A DNA stretch of 64,000 bases. Source: Paenibacillus_T sp033239625. GTDB taxonomy: Bacteria > Bacillota > Bacilli > Paenibacillales > Paenibacillaceae. The notes beneath the pieces are model-generated. The model searched no databases. It was given only the letters and a program-made list of their open reading frames with translations, and was not told the DNA's origin. Shown here in pieces: positions 7,195 through 14,457 of the stretch. Where the stretch lies: NCBI RefSeq assembly GCF_033239625.1, contig NZ_BTCK01000028.1, positions 1 to 64,000 on the forward strand, given 5' to 3'. Position numbers and translations under genes: made by a program. Within the stretch, counting starts at the first letter, position 1; each line of letters starts with the position of its first letter.

Positions 7195-8457
7195 TCATCG
7201 TCTAAGCTTGAATCGAAGCGGAAGCGATAATAAGGCAGCTGATAGTATCATCAATGCGAACACCAGCAGCGCTGCAGGGATGTAGTGCCAGAACGAGCTG
7301 AGATCCGATGTGTGAATGAACACGTCGTTGATCCATCGGTTCGCACTGCTTGTGCTAAGATTCGTATGGTCAAAATGCGCAGCGGACAACGCGCCCGCAT
7401 GCTTCTGGATCAATGAAGTGAACGGCCGCCATAACAGCAGGACAAGCACGGCGGCGAGAACGGCATGAACGGCACGCGCAGCTAAGAACGGCAGCAGCCG
7501 TAGATCCGTTCCGGCAATCGCGGCGCTCGTCTGCGCGATTGCGCCAAGTCCGCTCCATGCCAGTGCGGCGGCAGTCGCGGCAATCGGAAGAGCAGCGCTC
7601 ACGCTTGCGTTGAACGAGCTGGACACGGAGTAGGCGCCTAGATGGCTCTCGAATAGCGCGGCCAGCACCCAGTGCGGCAGATGCAGCAGCAGGCTTGCCG
7701 CGTCCCAGAGCGGCTCCAGCAGCCGGACGATGACGGCGCAGACGATAATAATGCCGCCGGCTGCCAGCAGCTTCTGTACGGCGCTGACCGTCGCGTCGCC
7801 AAGCGCCTTGCCGAATGATCGGCCATCAAGGTCATGCGCTTCTTGCATTGCAGCAGCAGCTCTAGTCAGCAGCTTGTGCGGAGCGGCAGAAGGATTGGAA
7901 CTCGTGGATTTCTCTGTTGATCCACGCTGTGTCCTATTGCTTGCTCCGGACATCAGCCGATCCTTGAACGCGATAGCTAACGCAGGGATCAAGCTGCTTG
8001 TCCATATCGCAATCGCAGCTAAGAAGCCATATGCAGGCTGCTTCATGAATCCAACGCCAACGACGATGATCATGAACAGCGGATTCGGCATATGGGCCAG
8101 CGCCAACAGCCGCTGGCCTTCTGATCGCGTTACTTCTCCGCTGCGCCGCAGCGCTGCGGTCGCTTCGGAACCGGCTGCATAGCCGCCTGACCATCCTGCA
8201 GCAATGGCAAGGCCCGCTGGACCAGGCAGCCGGAGCAGCTTCCTCGTCAGCGGCTCCATCAAATGTCCGGCGAGCGTTGTGACGCCGAATGCGCTCATGA
8301 GCTCGAACAGCACTAAGAATGGCATTAAGCCAGGAAAAACAATCGTCCACCACAGCGTCAGTCCTTGCAGCGATGCTTGGAAGGTCGCATCGGGCTGACG
8401 GATGACAGCTGCTACGAGCAGGATGGAGACGATCGCAAGCACAATGGTGCGGCGCAT
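7195..8457 (-). CDS. ylbJ: Sporulation integral membrane protein YlbJ
   Basis: A 420-residue polytopic membrane protein of the nucleoside-recognition (Gate) superfamily. The B. subtilis protein is expressed in the mother cell and is needed for heat-resistant spores. The sequence has repeated hydrophobic helices starting at residue 3 and the duplicated Gate layout: GLMPFLVLFELMSAFG with GGYAAGSEATA in the first half, IIIVCAVIVRLLEPLW in the second. A hydrophilic, Ser-rich cytoplasmic loop sits near residues 180-215. ATG 8457 follows AAAGGAG by 7 nt. It is convergent with coaD and lies downstream of tmcAL on the same strand, with a weak hairpin between them. Confidence 0.9.
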   Translation of the reverse strand: MRRTIVLAIVSILLVAAVIRQPDATFQASLQGLTLWWTIVFPGLMPFLVLFELMSAFGVTTLAGHLMEPLTRKLLRLPGPAGLAIAAGWSGGYAAGSEATAALRRSGEVTRSEGQRLLALAHMPNPLFMIIVVGVGFMKQPAYGFLAAIAIWTSSLIPALAIAFKDRLMSGASNRTQRGSTEKSTSSNPSAAPHKLLTRAAAAMQEAHDLDGRSFGKALGDATVSAVQKLLAAGGIIIVCAVIVRLLEPLWDAASLLLHLPHWVLAALFESHLGAYSVSSSFNASVSAALPIAATAAALAWSGLGAIAQTSAAIAGTDLRLLPFLAARAVHAVLAAVLVLLLWRPFTSLIQKHAGALSAAHFDHTNLSTSSANRWINDVFIHTSDLSSFWHYIPAALLVFALMILSAALLSLPLRFKLRR

Positions 8458-8572
8458 GTGCAGTCTCCTTTCGTTGAGCGTTACGGCTCCGTTCCGTGAG
8501 AGGACGGGCAATCCGTACATTGTACGTGCCTAGGCGGCACGATAGACCTTCGATCTGTTCGATATACGCGAA

Positions 8573-8607
8573 ATAGCCATGACAACCGATTAGGCTGCCA
8601 TGGCTAT
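8573..8607 (-). terminator. Weak hairpin between tmcAL and ylbJ
   Basis: ATAGCCATG (8573-8581) pairs perfectly with CATGGCTAT (8599-8607). On the minus strand it is followed only by TTTCGCG, so termination would be partial. Confidence 0.5.
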
Positions 8608-8620
8608 AATTGCGAACGTA

Positions 8621-9883
8621 TCATTGTTCAGATGGAGATGAATCATCAGCGATACGAATCGGTTGTTCGTAATAGTCGCGCAGCAGGTCGCGTGAAGAAG
8701 CGTTCGGATTTCTTGCCAGAGCGTAAACGGCGGTTGCGCGAATATCAAGCGACAAGTACGGCAGCTGCTCAGGTGCTCTCGCAGCGCTCATCAGCACGGG
8801 CCAGCGGGAAGACTTACGCATTTGCCGCAGCAATGATTGGCCCTTGGACGTAAAGCCTAACACTCGGATGTAGCCGGGACCTTCAGCCAGCTTGCCCGGT
8901 GCAAGCTCACGCTTCGTATGACCAAGCAGAACCGCTAGAAGCGCTCTCTGCAGCTTGGTACGCGTATAACGTTTGGTCTTCAACTGCTCCAGCAGCGGCT
9001 CGAATCGAACTTCATCCAGCTGGCGGACGGTATGCAGCAGTCGATGCTCGAGTCCTTCGGTCATTTCGTGAATATGTCCGAGCTCTTCGACGGATCGCGT
9101 TAGGATGGAATGAATGAGCTGTTTCTCGAACAATCGCCAATCAGCAGCGATCAGCCCTTTGTCGCGTTCGCGCTGCATCAGTGCAATTGTCGTCTTCGGG
9201 ACAAAAGGACGAGCGGCTTCGAGATCGCCAGCTTCAAGCAGCAGCTTGCGGATCGCAGTTGCGCTGGCTATGGATTCGTCCGATGGCGTCTGATCGTTAT
9301 AGCCGGATTTCTCCCGGCGAATCGTAAAGGGAGCAATTGGACTTCCCATTCGCTTAACAGCGAGTGTATAATGCAATCCTAACGAATTGTTGGGCTGTGC
9401 GACAGCGAGCGGGGGGATCCCTTGCTTTGCAGCATGAGTGGATAAAGCCCACTCGTATGCTGCGGGATATGGAACGCCTTCTGCAAGCCGCTCATTCAGC
9501 GCTTGTTTGAATGAAGCGGGTTCTTCATGCAGCAATTCGGCTGCCGCGCAGAAGGATTCGATGTCGCCTGATTCGCTGCCGAAGCAAAGCGTGTCGACGA
9601 CTCCCGTCGCATCGAGCGTTGCGACCGCGCCCCGAGCGAACCATTCCGCCGACTGCGTCGAATAGGCGACGGGCAGCTCCAGCACGAGATCGCAGCCGCC
9701 GCGCAGCGCCATCTCGGCGCGCGTCCATTTGTCCAGCAGCGCCGGCTCTCCACGCTGGAGGAAATGGCCGCTCATGACGGCGACGACGGCATCGGCGCCC
9801 GTTTTTTTTCGAGATTGCTGTACATGATAGTAATGTCCATTATGAAAAGGATTGTACTCAACTACAATGCCGACCGTACGCAT
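8621..9883 (-). CDS. tmcAL: tRNA(Met) cytidine acetate ligase
   Basis: Formerly YlbM. Activates acetate with ATP and transfers it to N4 of the wobble cytidine of elongator tRNA(Met), giving ac4C34. The 420-residue protein opens with GIVVEYNPFHNGHYYH (5-20), whose HNGH is the nucleotidyltransferase HxGH motif. It continues with AVMSGHFLQRGEPALLDKW and ELPVAYSTQSAEWFARGAV, diagnostic for this family. It reads leftward, divergent from the DUF177-rpmF pair. In B. subtilis ylbK and ylbL lie between ylbJ and this gene; both are absent here. Confidence 0.93.
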   Translation of the reverse strand: MRTVGIVVEYNPFHNGHYYHVQQSRKKTGADAVVAVMSGHFLQRGEPALLDKWTRAEMALRGGCDLVLELPVAYSTQSAEWFARGAVATLDATGVVDTLCFGSESGDIESFCAAAELLHEEPASFKQALNERLAEGVPYPAAYEWALSTHAAKQGIPPLAVAQPNNSLGLHYTLAVKRMGSPIAPFTIRREKSGYNDQTPSDESIASATAIRKLLLEAGDLEAARPFVPKTTIALMQRERDKGLIAADWRLFEKQLIHSILTRSVEELGHIHEMTEGLEHRLLHTVRQLDEVRFEPLLEQLKTKRYTRTKLQRALLAVLLGHTKRELAPGKLAEGPGYIRVLGFTSKGQSLLRQMRKSSRWPVLMSAARAPEQLPYLSLDIRATAVYALARNPNASSRDLLRDYYEQPIRIADDSSPSEQ

Positions 9884-10046
9884 GGCGTTCCTCCGATTCG
9901 GATGCTTTTCATTGAAATCCAGGAAAGGTTAAGTTATCTCCTATAACCGCTTGGATTTCGCCGGAATGAATCGCGTTATCGCCGTCACAAGGAAGACAAC
10001 AGCTGATTCTTCTTTATAAGAACCATCATATCATGCGCTGAAAATG

Positions 10047-10076
10047 TTGACAAAACCATTATCGAGTCGATATAAT
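10047..10076 (+). promoter_or_regulatory. Sigma-A promoter of the DUF177-rpmF operon
   Basis: TTGACA (10047-10052), an 18-bp spacer and TATAAT (10071-10076), both consensus hexamers, 27 bp before the start codon. Confidence 0.85.
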
Positions 10077-10102
10077 AATCTTTGTTTGTTTGGGGTGATC
10101 TC

Positions 10103-10624
10103 ATGCAATTTCGTATTCAAGAAGTACTGACCAAAGGGAAGCTTCCTTTAATCCATGAGACGGTTCAGGTTGATTCGCTGCTGAAGGGTCGCAGAGACGT
10201 GTTGTCGGCAAGTCCGATGCAGGTTGAGCTTAACGTTACAGCGGCAGAAGGCTTGATTCATGTCGACGGACATTTGACTTCCGAGCTTGAGATGGCTTGT
10301 TCCCGCTGTTTGAACCCGGCTGCCGTTAAGGTGGACGTGCCGTTCCATGAACAGTTCAAACAGGTCGCTGAGCTGTCGCCCGAAGATGAAGAATCGGATG
10401 ACGATACGATCGAAGTGATCGGTGATTCCATCGACCTGAAGCCGTACGTTGAAGATTTGTGGCTGCTTGAGCTGCCTTTCGTGCCGATGTGCAGCAGCGA
10501 TTGCAAGGGACTATGCTCCGAATGCGGACAGAACTTGAATGAACATGAATGCGGCTGTAACCGCGGATCGATCGACCCGCGACTTGCTGCTCTTAAAGAT
10601 TTGTTCATTGACGACAACAAATAA
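10103..10624 (+). CDS. DUF177 (YceD-type) protein
   Basis: A 173-residue member of the YceD/YlbN family. In most bacteria the gene sits directly before rpmF, and the family is implicated in 23S rRNA accumulation or large-subunit assembly. It shows CSRCL in the middle (about 72-76) and a C-terminal cysteine cluster, CSSDCKGLCSECG followed by HECGC, that could hold zinc. ATG 10103 is chosen because GGGGTGAT lies just upstream; a weaker in-frame start exists at 10082. It is co-transcribed with rpmF 45 bp downstream. Confidence 0.9.
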   Translation: MQFRIQEVLTKGKLPLIHETVQVDSLLKGRRDVLSASPMQVELNVTAAEGLIHVDGHLTSELEMACSRCLNPAAVKVDVPFHEQFKQVAELSPEDEESDDDTIEVIGDSIDLKPYVEDLWLLELPFVPMCSSDCKGLCSECGQNLNEHECGCNRGSIDPRLAALKDLFIDDNK

Positions 10625-10669
10625 CCAGCTGCTTAGGCGGTCTGTAATTCTGTGAAGGAGGTGGGAAAC

Positions 10670-10843
10670 ATGGCAGTACCACAACGAAGAACTTCCAAAA
10701 CTCGCCGCGACAAACGTCGTACGCACTTTAAACTGGCGGTGCCAGGCATGGTGAAATGCGAGCAATGCGGAGAACTGAAACTTGCTCACCACGTATGCAA
10801 AGTGTGCGGGTATTACAAAACGAAAGAGATCATTTCGCAATAA
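10670..10843 (+). CDS. rpmF: 50S ribosomal protein L32
   Basis: A 57-residue zinc-ribbon ribosomal protein. It starts MAVPQRRTSKTRRDKRRTH, the standard L32 amino terminus, and carries the two metal-binding pairs CEQC and CKVC of the zinc-containing paralogue type. ATG 10670 follows AAGGAGGTG at 7-8 nt. Upstream GTG/TTG codons in frame are not used by the family. A terminator follows within 20 bp. Confidence 0.97.
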   Translation: MAVPQRRTSKTRRDKRRTHFKLAVPGMVKCEQCGELKLAHHVCKVCGYYKTKEIISQ

Positions 10844-10859
10844 GCCGGTTTCCCACTCG

Positions 10860-10894
10860 TAGTGCTTCATCTCGCGATGAAGTGCTATTTTTTT
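10860..10894 (+). terminator. Rho-independent terminator of rpmF
   Basis: TAGTGCTTCATC pairs with GATGAAGTGCTA (two G-T wobbles, loop TCGC) and is followed by seven T. Confidence 0.88.
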
Positions 10895-10934
10895 CAAAAG
10901 AGTGGTCTGTGCATTATGTGGCGTTGATGGTCTG

Positions 10935-10998
10935 ACGGCGCAAGCAAAGCTGACCGGTTCTGTTCATGAACTGATCAGCGCTGCTTTGCGCCGTTTTT
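10935..10998 (+). terminator. Second, longer terminator after rpmF
   Basis: ACGGCGCA (10935 onward) pairs with TGCGCCGT (to 10993), extended by AAGCA/TGCTT and GCTGA/TCAGC with small bulges, then TTTTT. It backs up the terminator at 10860, or ends a short transcript of its own from the 40-bp gap. Confidence 0.75.
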
Positions 10999-11000
10999 AA

Positions 11001-11213
11001 TATTGGCGATAAAACCTACCCTATGCTTACGAAGCTGCTTTGCCCCGCAAAGCTGAAGGTCGCTCATCTCAGAGTTGCCTCGATAGTGGTTTTCCCTCCA
11101 CATAAGAATTTATTAAGCATCCACGTGTACTGGAATGAACAAATTCTTATTGGCGATAAAACCTACCCTTAAACGCGGTCGCTCATCTCAGAGTTGCCTC
11201 GATAGTGGTTTTC
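11001..11213. repeat. Duplicated intergenic repeat before fapR
   Basis: Two copies of a composite repeat. A 22-bp box beginning TATTGGCGATAAAACC is at 11001-11022 and 11148-11169. An identical 37-bp box beginning GGTCGCTCATCTCAG and ending GTGGTTTTC is at 11058-11094 and 11177-11213. Copy 1 also carries TATGCTTACGAAGC (11022-11035) and a GCTTTGC/GCAAAGC hairpin between its boxes; copy 2 lacks them. Between the copies lies a perfect 10-bp inverted repeat, ATAAGAATTT (11102-11111) and AAATTCTTAT (11141-11150). No coding frame is present. Confidence 0.85.
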
Positions 11214-11225
11214 TCATATACTGAT

Positions 11226-11243
11226 TTAGTACCAGGTTATAAT
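11226..11243. promoter_or_regulatory. FapR operator overlapping the fapR -10 box
   Basis: TTAGTACCAGGTTATAA matches the FapR operator (TTAGTACCTGGTACTAA) at 14 of 17 positions, with one perfect half-site. It overlaps TATAAT (11238-11243), the probable -10 element of fapR. This predicts autorepression relieved by malonyl-CoA. The -35 region is poor. Confidence 0.7.
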
Positions 11244-11314
11244 AGCTGATTTCATGTTTGCGGTTTTGCAAACATTAAATAACGAACGATTACAGAGTAA
11301 AGGAGGTGCCAGCC

Positions 11315-11920
11315 ATCGAACGTTTGCCCAAACGCCAGCGGCACCAGCAGCTATCCAAGCTGATCGAAGAGAACCCGTTCATTACAGACCGTGAACTGAC
11401 ACGTTTGCTGAAGGTGAGCATTCAGACGATCAGACTTGACCGGCTAGAGCTAGCCATTCCGGAGCTGAGAGAAAGGCTGAAGCTGATGGCTGAGCGATCC
11501 TACGATTCGGTCCGCTCGCTGCCACTGCATGAGGTTATCGGTGATATTGTTGATTTGCAGCTCGATCGAAGCGGTATTTCGATGTTCGAAATTATGCATG
11601 AGCACGTATTTTCCCGGACGGGCATCGCGAGGGGGCACCACGTGTTCGCACAGGCCAACTCATTGGCTGTCGCTGTTATAGATGATGAAATCGCACTCAC
11701 GGCTACGGCTGATATCCGGTTTATTCGATCGGTCAAGCTCGGTGAGAAATGTATAGCGAAAGCTTATGTACGGTCTATCTCCGGGGAGAAAAGCAAAGCA
11801 AAGGTAGAAGTGTTCACATACGTTGGAGAAGAGATGGTGTTTCAAGGGAACTTTGTCATCTATCGGTCCGCGGGAGAGCACATCGATGAGGGAGGAATAG
11901 AACGTGCGGATCGTCATTGA
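11315..11920 (+). CDS. fapR: Fatty-acid regulon repressor FapR
   Basis: Transcriptional repressor of fatty-acid and phospholipid genes that binds malonyl-CoA through a C-terminal hot-dog domain. Residues 1-45 are the DeoR-type winged helix (NPFITDRELTRLL...SIQTIRLDRLEL). The remainder carries EHVFSRTGIARGHHVFAQANSLAVAVID and the effector-binding hot-dog fold. The start is odd. AAAGGAGG (about 11299-11306) is followed 8 nt later by ATC (11315), where the conserved ERLPKR sequence begins. The only upstream in-frame start, GTG 11306, overlaps the Shine-Dalgarno. I therefore place an AUC start; GTG 11306 or TTG 11324 are alternatives. The 3' end overlaps plsX by 17 bp. Confidence 0.92.
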   Translation: MERLPKRQRHQQLSKLIEENPFITDRELTRLLKVSIQTIRLDRLELAIPELRERLKLMAERSYDSVRSLPLHEVIGDIVDLQLDRSGISMFEIMHEHVFSRTGIARGHHVFAQANSLAVAVIDDEIALTATADIRFIRSVKLGEKCIAKAYVRSISGEKSKAKVEVFTYVGEEMVFQGNFVIYRSAGEHIDEGGIERADRH

Positions 11921-12893
11921 TGCGATGGGTGGAGACCACGCGCCGGGACTTATTGTTCAAGGCGCATTGAATGCCGCAGCCGAATGGTCAGACATTCAGG
12001 TTGTTCTCGTTGGTGATACAGCAGCCATTGAGGCGTGCATACAAGGTAGTAAGCCGTCCAACGTAACAATTGAACATGCGGAAGAAGTGATCGGCCCGGA
12101 TGAAGAGCCTGTAAGAGCAGTTCGCCGCAAAAAGCAATCGTCCATGGTTATAGCAGGCCAGTTAGTGCGCGAAGGTAAAGCTGATGCGATGATCTCTGCC
12201 GGCAACACGGGCGCGCTTATGACTACAGGCTTGCTCGTAGTCGGTCGTATGGAGGGAATTGAGCGTCCGGCGCTGGCGCAGCTGATGCCTACGATGGATG
12301 ACATCGGCGTCTTGGCAATGGACCTTGGCGCGAACATGGATGCGAAGCCGGAGCACCTGCTTCAATATGCAACGATTGGCAGCATCTATCGGAAACAAGT
12401 GGACGGTCTCAGTGAGCCGCGTGTAGGTCTGCTTAACGTAGGTACGGAAGAACGTAAAGGCAATGAGCTGACGAAGGCTGCGTATGATCTGCTGGAGGCT
12501 TCGCCGCTTAATTTTATCGGCAATGTCGAGGCTCGTGACGTTCTCCACCGCAATTGTGATGTTCTAGTATGCGACGGCTTCGCAGGGAACATTATGCTTA
12601 AGGCGATGGAAGGCACGGCGAGTACGATCATGGGAACGCTCAAGACGGAGTTCAAACGATCCATGCTGACGAAGTTGGCTGCAGCAATTATGATGCCGGG
12701 CTTGCGTTCACTAGGTAAGAAAATGGACTATAAAGAGCATGGTGGCGCGCTGCTGCTCGGCGTTAACGGTTTGGTCGTGAAGGCGCATGGCTCTTCCGAT
12801 GCGAAAGCGGTTAAGAATGCGATTCGTCAGACGCGCAACGCGCTGATTAGCAACGTTACTACATGCATGGCTAACGAAATTAGCGGGAAGTGA
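11904..12893 (+). CDS. plsX: Phosphate acyltransferase PlsX
   Basis: Converts acyl-ACP to acyl-phosphate, the donor for PlsY in phosphatidic acid synthesis; a peripheral membrane enzyme. The 329 residues start RIVIDAMGGDHAPG, the family signature, and include AMISAGNTGALM, GVLAMDLGANMDAKPEHLLQYA and CDGFAGNIMLK. GTG 11904 has GGGAGG 8 nt upstream inside fapR, so translation is coupled. The fapR-plsX-fabH order is the conserved FapR-controlled operon of Bacillales. Confidence 0.96.
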   Translation: MRIVIDAMGGDHAPGLIVQGALNAAAEWSDIQVVLVGDTAAIEACIQGSKPSNVTIEHAEEVIGPDEEPVRAVRRKKQSSMVIAGQLVREGKADAMISAGNTGALMTTGLLVVGRMEGIERPALAQLMPTMDDIGVLAMDLGANMDAKPEHLLQYATIGSIYRKQVDGLSEPRVGLLNVGTEERKGNELTKAAYDLLEASPLNFIGNVEARDVLHRNCDVLVCDGFAGNIMLKAMEGTASTIMGTLKTEFKRSMLTKLAAAIMMPGLRSLGKKMDYKEHGGALLLGVNGLVVKAHGSSDAKAVKNAIRQTRNALISNVTTCMANEISGK

Positions 12894-12904
12894 GAGGACC
12901 TACC

Positions 12905-13894
12905 ATGTTGAATATGCCATCTGTCGGTATTATCGGAACAGGCAAATACGTGCCGGAGCGCGTATTGACGAATGCTGAGCTCGAACAAATGGTCGAAACG
13001 AATGACGAGTGGATCGTCACGCGTACCGGCATTCGAGAGCGTCGAATTGCTGCGCCAGATCAGGCAACTTCGGATCTTGCGCTGCGTGCTTCGCAAGAAG
13101 CGCTGCGTTCGGCTGGACTAACAGCAGAGGATATCGACTTAATTATTGTTGCTACAATTACGCCGGATATGTTCTTCCCTTCGACGGCTTGCTTGCTGCA
13201 AGATAAACTCGGAGCGAAGAAAGCTGCTGCGTTTGACTTGTCGGCAGCTTGCTCAGGATTTATTTACAGTCTGGCGACTGCTTCGAGCATGATTGCTACG
13301 GGTATGTACAAACATGCACTGGTTGTTGGTGCAGAATGCCTGTCGCGCATTACGGACTACACGGACCGCAACACTTGCATCCTGTTCGGTGATGGCGCTG
13401 GCGCTGTAGTACTTGGTCCAGTGGAAGAAGGACGCGGCTTCAAATCGTTCGAGCTTGGCGCAGACGGAAGCGGCGGCGAGCTGCTCTGCATCAGCGGCGG
13501 CGGATCCCGACTGCCAGCAACGGCTGCATCGATCGACGAGAAGAAGCATTTCATCCATATGGCAGGCAACGACGTGTTCAAATTCGCCGTTCGCATTATG
13601 GGCGGTGCAGCCGAAGAGGCTCTCCGCAAAGCGGGCCTCGAGAAGAGCGATATCGACCTTCTCGTACCTCACCAAGCGAACATCCGCATCATCAACTCGG
13701 CAATCAATCGCCTTGACTTGCCAGAAGACAAGTGCATGGTCAACCTCGACAAATACGGCAACATGTCCGCTGCCTCGATCCCAGTCGCGCTGGCCGAAGC
13801 AGTCGAACAAGGCCGCGTCAACAAAGGCGACACGCTTGTTCTCGTCGGTTTCGGCGGCGGTCTCACTTGGGGCGCTTCGGTACTGAACTGGTAA
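12905..13894 (+). CDS. fabH: Beta-ketoacyl-ACP synthase III
   Basis: Starts fatty-acid synthesis by condensing an acyl-CoA primer with malonyl-ACP; in Bacillales branched primers are preferred. The 329-residue thiolase-fold enzyme has the nucleophile Cys116 in DLSAACSGFIYSL, the catalytic His in LVPHQANIRI and the Asn in the NMSAASIPVAL region, and ends GFGGGLTWGASVLNW. ATG 12905 follows GAGAGG by 7 nt; the GTG at 12890 lies at the plsX stop and has no site of its own. It is followed not by fabD directly but by a 560-bp hairpin-rich insert. Confidence 0.96.
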   Translation: MLNMPSVGIIGTGKYVPERVLTNAELEQMVETNDEWIVTRTGIRERRIAAPDQATSDLALRASQEALRSAGLTAEDIDLIIVATITPDMFFPSTACLLQDKLGAKKAAAFDLSAACSGFIYSLATASSMIATGMYKHALVVGAECLSRITDYTDRNTCILFGDGAGAVVLGPVEEGRGFKSFELGADGSGGELLCISGGGSRLPATAASIDEKKHFIHMAGNDVFKFAVRIMGGAAEEALRKAGLEKSDIDLLVPHQANIRIINSAINRLDLPEDKCMVNLDKYGNMSAASIPVALAEAVEQGRVNKGDTLVLVGFGGGLTWGASVLNW

Positions 13895-14457
13895 GTCGAG
13901 AAGGGTTTTGGTTTTTGTCTATATAATTTTTGGTCATTATGAAATTAGCTCTTAGGTTTTAGTCTTAAGCATATGGCCGATACCACAGGGATCCATATGC
14001 CTTATCCCCATGGTCCCGAAGGGACCTACATACGCTATTTAGTATTCGGATGGTCCCATAGGGACTCGAATACTGCACTTAAACGCTGGCGTGGCCGATT
14101 AGGCCATCACGCCAACATAGGCAGGAGCACCTAAAGTGGAGTCGTGTCCCGTCAGGGACGAAAGAGGCTTGCAGCAGGAAGTTACCTCGGGTGCGCCGAA
14201 TCAAGGTGAGCAGACGTACAACCGACAATAGACTCGTTCAAACCTAAGCTTGATGAGGTTGTTGGTTCGTCCCGATCAGGGACGAGCATCAACAACCACA
14301 TCAAGCGGGCACACGCACCAACCCTGCCTAGAACAGTCCTAAAGAAGCGGGAGTCCCGAGGGCAGCAGCCCTTGGGGGCCCTCCCTTGAAAGGGAGGGTT
14401 TGGGTGGGTTGATAAAGAATTAAGAATTTGATGTTATGAAGGAGGATTGGACACCTC
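13895..14457 (+). ncRNA. Candidate structured RNA or non-autonomous element between fabH and fabD
   Basis: No gene-like frame is present, but the stretch is dense in perfect stems. They are GCATATGG/CCATATGC (13969-14000), GGTCCC/GGGACC (14012-14026), AGTATTCG/CGAATACT enclosing GTCCC/GGGAC (14041-14074), TGGCGTG/CACGCCA (14087-14114), and GTCCC/GGGAC (14146-14159). A 59-nt hairpin with three stacked stems, GCTTGATG, GGTTGTTG and CGTCCC, spans 14248-14306. GGGC/GCCC (14360-14371) and CCCTCCCTT/AAGGGAGGG (14379-14398) follow. Possible long-range helices join GGTGCG (14190-14195) to CGCACC (14314-14319) and CAACCC (14319-14324) to GGGTTG (14406-14411). I could not match it to OLE, tmRNA, RNase P, group I/II intron or T-box signatures. 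Its strand is assumed from the neighbours. Confidence 0.5.

Noticed and set aside
10844..11300. CRISPR-like array suggested by the repeated boxes
   Set aside because: Only two copies, unequal spacing, and the intervening sequence includes an inverted repeat and not a spacer pattern.
13895..14457. Group II intron or T-box leader
   Set aside because: No GTGYG 5' end, no domain V-type hairpin, no AGGGTGG T-box sequence.
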